Below, in pieces: positions 39,568 to 42,228 of a stretch of DNA of 42,228 nucleotides; the first letter of the stretch is position 1; each line of letters starts with the position of its first letter. Below the pieces are notes generated by a model, which did no database searches, was not told the origin of the DNA, and saw nothing but the letters and a program-made list of their open reading frames with translations. The translations under genes and the position numbers were made by a program. This DNA is from UBA965 sp046303375 (GTDB lineage Bacteria > Chloroflexota > Chloroflexia > Chloroflexales > Roseiflexaceae). The stretch covers positions 1 through 42,228 of the forward strand of contig JBKCGB010000206.1 of NCBI GenBank assembly GCA_046303375.1. Direction: 5' to 3'.

Positions 39568-41139
39568 CTAGAACCCATAGCGCGCAAGGGGTAATTCGAG
39601 CGCATCCCAGAGAGCTTGCCAGCTCGCAGTCAAAATATTCTCCGAACATCCCACTGTGGTCCACCGCTCATCGCCGCGTGCAGATTCAATCAGCACGCGT
39701 GGGCGCGCCGCCGTTCCTAGATGTTCGTCAACAATACGCACTTTGTAGTCGACCAATGCTACATCCGCGAGCCGCGGATAGAACGGTGTGAGTGCCTTGC
39801 GGATGGCGCGGTCGAGTGCGTTCACTGGACCATCTCCTTCGGCAGCAGTATGCATTTCTTGCCCATTGACAAACAGTTTGACCATCGCCTGAGAGCGCAT
39901 CTCTGTGGTGGCGTTCCCATCAACTATCACTGTGAAATCATGCAACACAAAGGGTGGGCGATATCCAGGTGTGGTACGCCGAATGAGCATTTCAAAAGAC
40001 CCATCAGCGGCCTCAAACTGCAGACCCTGCTGTTCGAGCTCTTTGATGCGAAGCAGGAGCTCACGCTCGTTGCCACCAAGCGCCAGACCCAGCTTTTCAG
40101 CGTGCAAACGAATGTTGTTGCGTCCCGACAACTCACTCACCACGATGCGCATCTCATTGCCGACGAGGGTGGGATCGATATGTTGATAGCTGTCTGCAAA
40201 TTTGGCAACTGCTTGGGCATGGATGCCACCTTTGTGCGCAAACGCACTTCGTCCTACATATGGGGCATGGTGATCCGGGTTGAGATTACAAATATCAGCG
40301 ATGATGTGAGAAACATCGCTCAAACGGCGCAGTTGCGCTGGCGCAATTCCCGTATAGCCGAGTTTGAGATGCGTGTTGGCAATCAGTGGGATTAAATCCA
40401 TGTTGCCACAGCGCTCACCGATGCCGTTCATCGTCCCTTGTACATGGGTGGCACCAGCGTCAATTGCGGCCAGCGCATTTGCCACCGCAAGTGCGCCATC
40501 GTTGTGGGTGTGGATGCCAATAATAGTCGGCACTGCGGCAGTAGTGAGTGTGTGTCGCACCAGCTCAACTATTTCGTGAATCTGTTTCGGCAATGAACCA
40601 CCATTTGTGTCACACAAGGTGACAACCGTGGCACCTGCGTTGGCTGCAGTGGTGATGGTCTCGAGCGTGTATGCCGCATCGAGGTGGTATCCATCGAAAA
40701 AATGCTCTGCATCGTAGATTACTTCACGACCAAGGGCCACAAAATACGCCACACTGTCATGAATCATGCGCAAATTCTCTGCACGCGTCGTTTCTAGCAC
40801 CTGCTCGACATGCAACACAGAACTTTTACCGACCAAAGTCACAACCGGGGTACCAGCATCTTTGAGTGCCTGAATATTGGTATCACTTTCACAGGTCGCA
40901 CTTGCATGGCGTGTACTCCCAAATGCAGCCAACTTGGCGGTGTGTAGCGGAGTATGTTGCATACGGCGAAAGAATTCAGCATCTTTGGGATTCGACCCTG
41001 GCCAGCCACCTTCGATATAGTGCACACCGAGCTCATCAAGGACACGTGTTATTTTTACTTTGTCGTCAACAGAGAGCGAGACACCTTCACGTTGCGTACC
41101 ATCCCGTAACGTCGTGTCATAGAGGAACAGTGTTGTCAT
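39568..41139 (-). CDS. cimA: (R)-citramalate synthase
   Basis: The 523-residue enzyme condenses pyruvate with acetyl-CoA to (R)-citramalate, the entry step of the threonine-independent route to isoleucine. It has the HMGL-like TIM barrel with LYDTTLRDGTQREGVSLS at the N-terminus, YIEGGWPGSNPKD, CDTNGGSLP, the metal-binding GIHTHNDGALAVANA and NGIGERCGNMDL, and a C-terminal LeuA-type regulatory domain (about residues 390-515). GGWPGSNPKD and the total length mark the CimA type (TIGR00977) rather than 2-isopropylmalate synthase or homocitrate synthase. SD GGAG lies five bases before the start. It overlaps the pheA stop by ATGA. Confidence 0.94.
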   Translation of the reverse strand: MTTLFLYDTTLRDGTQREGVSLSVDDKVKITRVLDELGVHYIEGGWPGSNPKDAEFFRRMQHTPLHTAKLAAFGSTRHASATCESDTNIQALKDAGTPVVTLVGKSSVLHVEQVLETTRAENLRMIHDSVAYFVALGREVIYDAEHFFDGYHLDAAYTLETITTAANAGATVVTLCDTNGGSLPKQIHEIVELVRHTLTTAAVPTIIGIHTHNDGALAVANALAAIDAGATHVQGTMNGIGERCGNMDLIPLIANTHLKLGYTGIAPAQLRRLSDVSHIIADICNLNPDHHAPYVGRSAFAHKGGIHAQAVAKFADSYQHIDPTLVGNEMRIVVSELSGRNNIRLHAEKLGLALGGNERELLLRIKELEQQGLQFEAADGSFEMLIRRTTPGYRPPFVLHDFTVIVDGNATTEMRSQAMVKLFVNGQEMHTAAEGDGPVNALDRAIRKALTPFYPRLADVALVDYKVRIVDEHLGTAARPRVLIESARGDERWTTVGCSENILTASWQALWDALELPLARYGF

Positions 41140-41975
41140 GAATTACTCCGCACCGACCAGCGAGGATAACTACCAAACACTTTGAGAAATCCCGTTTGTA
41201 ATCGCATGTTCTGCAACGCTGCAGCAATGTGTGGGTCAAGTCGATGACCATCAATATCGACCAAAAACACATATTCACCAAGCACTGCGCGTGATGGGCG
41301 CGACTCAAATTTAATCATATTGATGGCAGCATCAGATAAGATCTGGATGGGACGTACGAGCTGCCCTGGTTGATCTTTATCGTCAAAGCCGAAACAGAGA
41401 CTCGTTTTGTCTTCGCCAGTCGGTGGATGATCGTCTTTGGCAAGCACCACAAAGCGTGTCACATTGTGTGCCATATCTTGAATATCCGCCACTAACACAC
41501 TCGCTCCCGTCAGTTCGGCAGCACGGCGTGTGCCAATAGCTACCGCAGCGCGAGTAGCCGCAAGTGCTTCGGCAGGTGCCGCACTATTGGAAAGCGATGC
41601 AACAGTGGTGACATGCGGTAGCGTGTGTTCAATGAATTGTCGACACTGCCCCAGCGATTGCGGATGACCGTAGAGCACCTCAACGGTTGCGAGATCGGTA
41701 CCGGCTCGTCCGAGCAGTTGATGGCTAATCGGTACAACTAATTCGTCGTGAATGCGCAAGGCGGTCTCATGAATGAGCAAGTCGAGTGTAACCGTTACAC
41801 TCCCTTCAAGCACATTTTCGATGGGCAACACGGCCACATCGGCGCTGCCAAGCTCTACCGCCTGGAGCACCGCTGGCATCGACGGCTGTGCGACCAATAT
41901 GTCATCAGCTGTGGCATACATGAGTGCCGCAATCTCACTATAGGTTCCTGCAGGTCCGAGATAACTGATGCGCAT
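41136..41975 (-). CDS. pheA: Prephenate dehydratase
   Basis: The 279-residue enzyme converts prephenate to phenylpyruvate in phenylalanine synthesis. It has ISYLGPAGTYSEIAALMY at the N-terminus, LPIENVLEGSVTVTLDLL, the catalytic T-R-F in NVTRFVVLAK and a C-terminal ACT domain with KFESRPSRAVLGEYVFLVDIDGH, where ESRP is the phenylalanine-binding signature for feedback inhibition. It lacks a chorismate mutase domain. ATG 41975 is chosen because AAGGGA lies eight bases upstream; a start at 42011 has no SD. It lies 42 bases after leuA and overlaps cimA by four bases, so an aromatic gene is embedded in the branched-chain cluster. Confidence 0.95.
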   Translation of the reverse strand: MRISYLGPAGTYSEIAALMYATADDILVAQPSMPAVLQAVELGSADVAVLPIENVLEGSVTVTLDLLIHETALRIHDELVVPISHQLLGRAGTDLATVEVLYGHPQSLGQCRQFIEHTLPHVTTVASLSNSAAPAEALAATRAAVAIGTRRAAELTGASVLVADIQDMAHNVTRFVVLAKDDHPPTGEDKTSLCFGFDDKDQPGQLVRPIQILSDAAINMIKFESRPSRAVLGEYVFLVDIDGHRLDPHIAAALQNMRLQTGFLKVFGSYPRWSVRSNS

Positions 41976-42017
41976 TGCCAATTCCCTTTGCAGATCTAGT
42001 AGCGCATGCAACAGCGC

Positions 42018-42228
42018 CTACCGCTGTGTATTCGCAAAGTTATCAACAGCATACCCCGGCGCACTCTGGTCGTACCCGTCCGCATACGCCGATTTTTCTG
42101 CATTAATATGCTGTTGCCGATACTGCAATAACTTATTGAGTGCGGCCATATAGGCTTCGGCAGCAGCAACCATCGTATCCGTATTGACCCCATACCCGTT
42201 AAACATATCGACACCAGGTTTGGTGATT
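42018..42228 (-). CDS. leuA: 2-isopropylmalate synthase, C-terminal end (runs off the window)
   Basis: Only the last 69 codons lie in the window. They include GYGVNTDTMVAAAEAYMAALNKLL, the last strand and helix of the LeuA dimerisation/regulatory domain (family pattern G-x-G-x-x-T-D-x-x-x-A-S/A-x-A-Y-x-x-A-L-N-x-L), followed by a polar tail of about 34 residues. The reading frame is open to the right edge. Being first in a run with pheA, cimA, ilvE and leuCDB supports leuA over a second citramalate or homocitrate synthase. The match to the domain end is by eye and covers few residues, so the assignment is good but not certain. Confidence 0.75.
   Translation of the reverse strand, partial: ITKPGVDMFNGYGVNTDTMVAAAEAYMAALNKLLQYRQQHINAEKSAYADGYDQSAPGYAVDNFANTQR

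Noticed and set aside
39721..40395. 224-codon open frame on the plus strand opposite cimA
   Set aside because: It is antisense to a complete citramalate synthase with all motifs, has no SD and no recognisable domain. Long antisense frames are expected over such coding sequence.
1..42228. CRISPR array, tRNA/rRNA genes, transposons, prophage
   Set aside because: No regularly spaced direct repeats, no recognisable tRNA or rRNA sequence, no transposase, integrase or phage structural protein was seen on either strand. A tRNAscan or Infernal run could still find something missed by eye.

Overview
The window is 42.2 kb of gene-dense bacterial chromosome with about 40 protein genes. I saw no rRNA, tRNA, CRISPR array, phage gene, transposase or insertion sequence, and no gene-free stretch above 300 bases. 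Clear SD sequences, sigma70-like -10 boxes (TATAAT/TATACT), many ATGA/TAATG gene overlaps and roughly even base composition are visible. Gene content (citramalate-route isoleucine synthesis, an NMT1/THI5-like binding protein plus permease with no ATPase, a CruF-like carotenoid protein, an MmpS-like protein) suggests a member of the Chloroflexota, perhaps class Chloroflexia. That placement is an inference and no marker gene in the window proves it.

Layout. 1-2.0 kb (minus): two half-transporters of a heterodimeric ABC exporter; the complete one has a degenerate ATP site. 2.1-2.8 kb (minus): a C39-like cysteine peptidase. 2.8-6.6 kb (plus): promoter, cobalamin riboswitch, terminator and a btuFCD-type corrinoid uptake operon, then a DUF1648/SdpI-like membrane protein. 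6.6-7.5 kb (minus): acetamidase/formamidase. 7.7-10.2 kb (plus): a PRC-barrel/MgtE_N/CBS protein next to an NRAMP-family carrier whose metal-site residues look like the Mg-transporting NRMT branch. 10.3-12.8 kb: a PadR regulator divergent from an MmpS-like protein, an MFS carrier and a 2Fe-2S ferredoxin. 12.9-19.0 kb (plus): two paralogous PLP aminotransferases, an MFS carrier, DAHP synthase and kynureninase in one tight operon. 19.0-21.1 kb (minus): THUMP RNA methyltransferase and an aldo/keto reductase with an intrinsic terminator. 21.1-23.7 kb: MFS exporter divergent from a TetR regulator with a 20-bp operator, then a DUF2227 protein. 23.8-30.5 kb: two-domain GNAT, orphan HyuB, CruF-like protein, a degenerate polysaccharide-deacetylase-like protein whose start codon overlaps that of a divergent FAD oxidoreductase, and two overlapping lipoprotein genes (39 aa and DUF192).

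30.5-42.2 kb (minus) is a branched-chain/aromatic amino-acid supercluster: leuA (3' end only) - pheA - cimA - ilvE2 - ilvE1 - leuC - leuD - leuB, followed without a break by a WecG/TagA glycosyltransferase, an ABC permease, an NMT1-like lipoprotein, a HAD phosphatase and a GNAT. CimA makes citramalate from pyruvate and acetyl-CoA; LeuCD and LeuB can then serve both the isoleucine and leucine routes, and the two IlvE paralogs perform the final transamination.

The most interesting items are: the detached MgtE sensor paired with an NRMT-like NRAMP; the leader ORF that runs through the riboswitch terminator into btuF; the MmpS-MFS-ferredoxin-PadR module; the DAHP synthase/kynureninase/twin aminotransferase operon; and the 39-aa lipoprotein coupled to DUF192. 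None is proven to be a new system.
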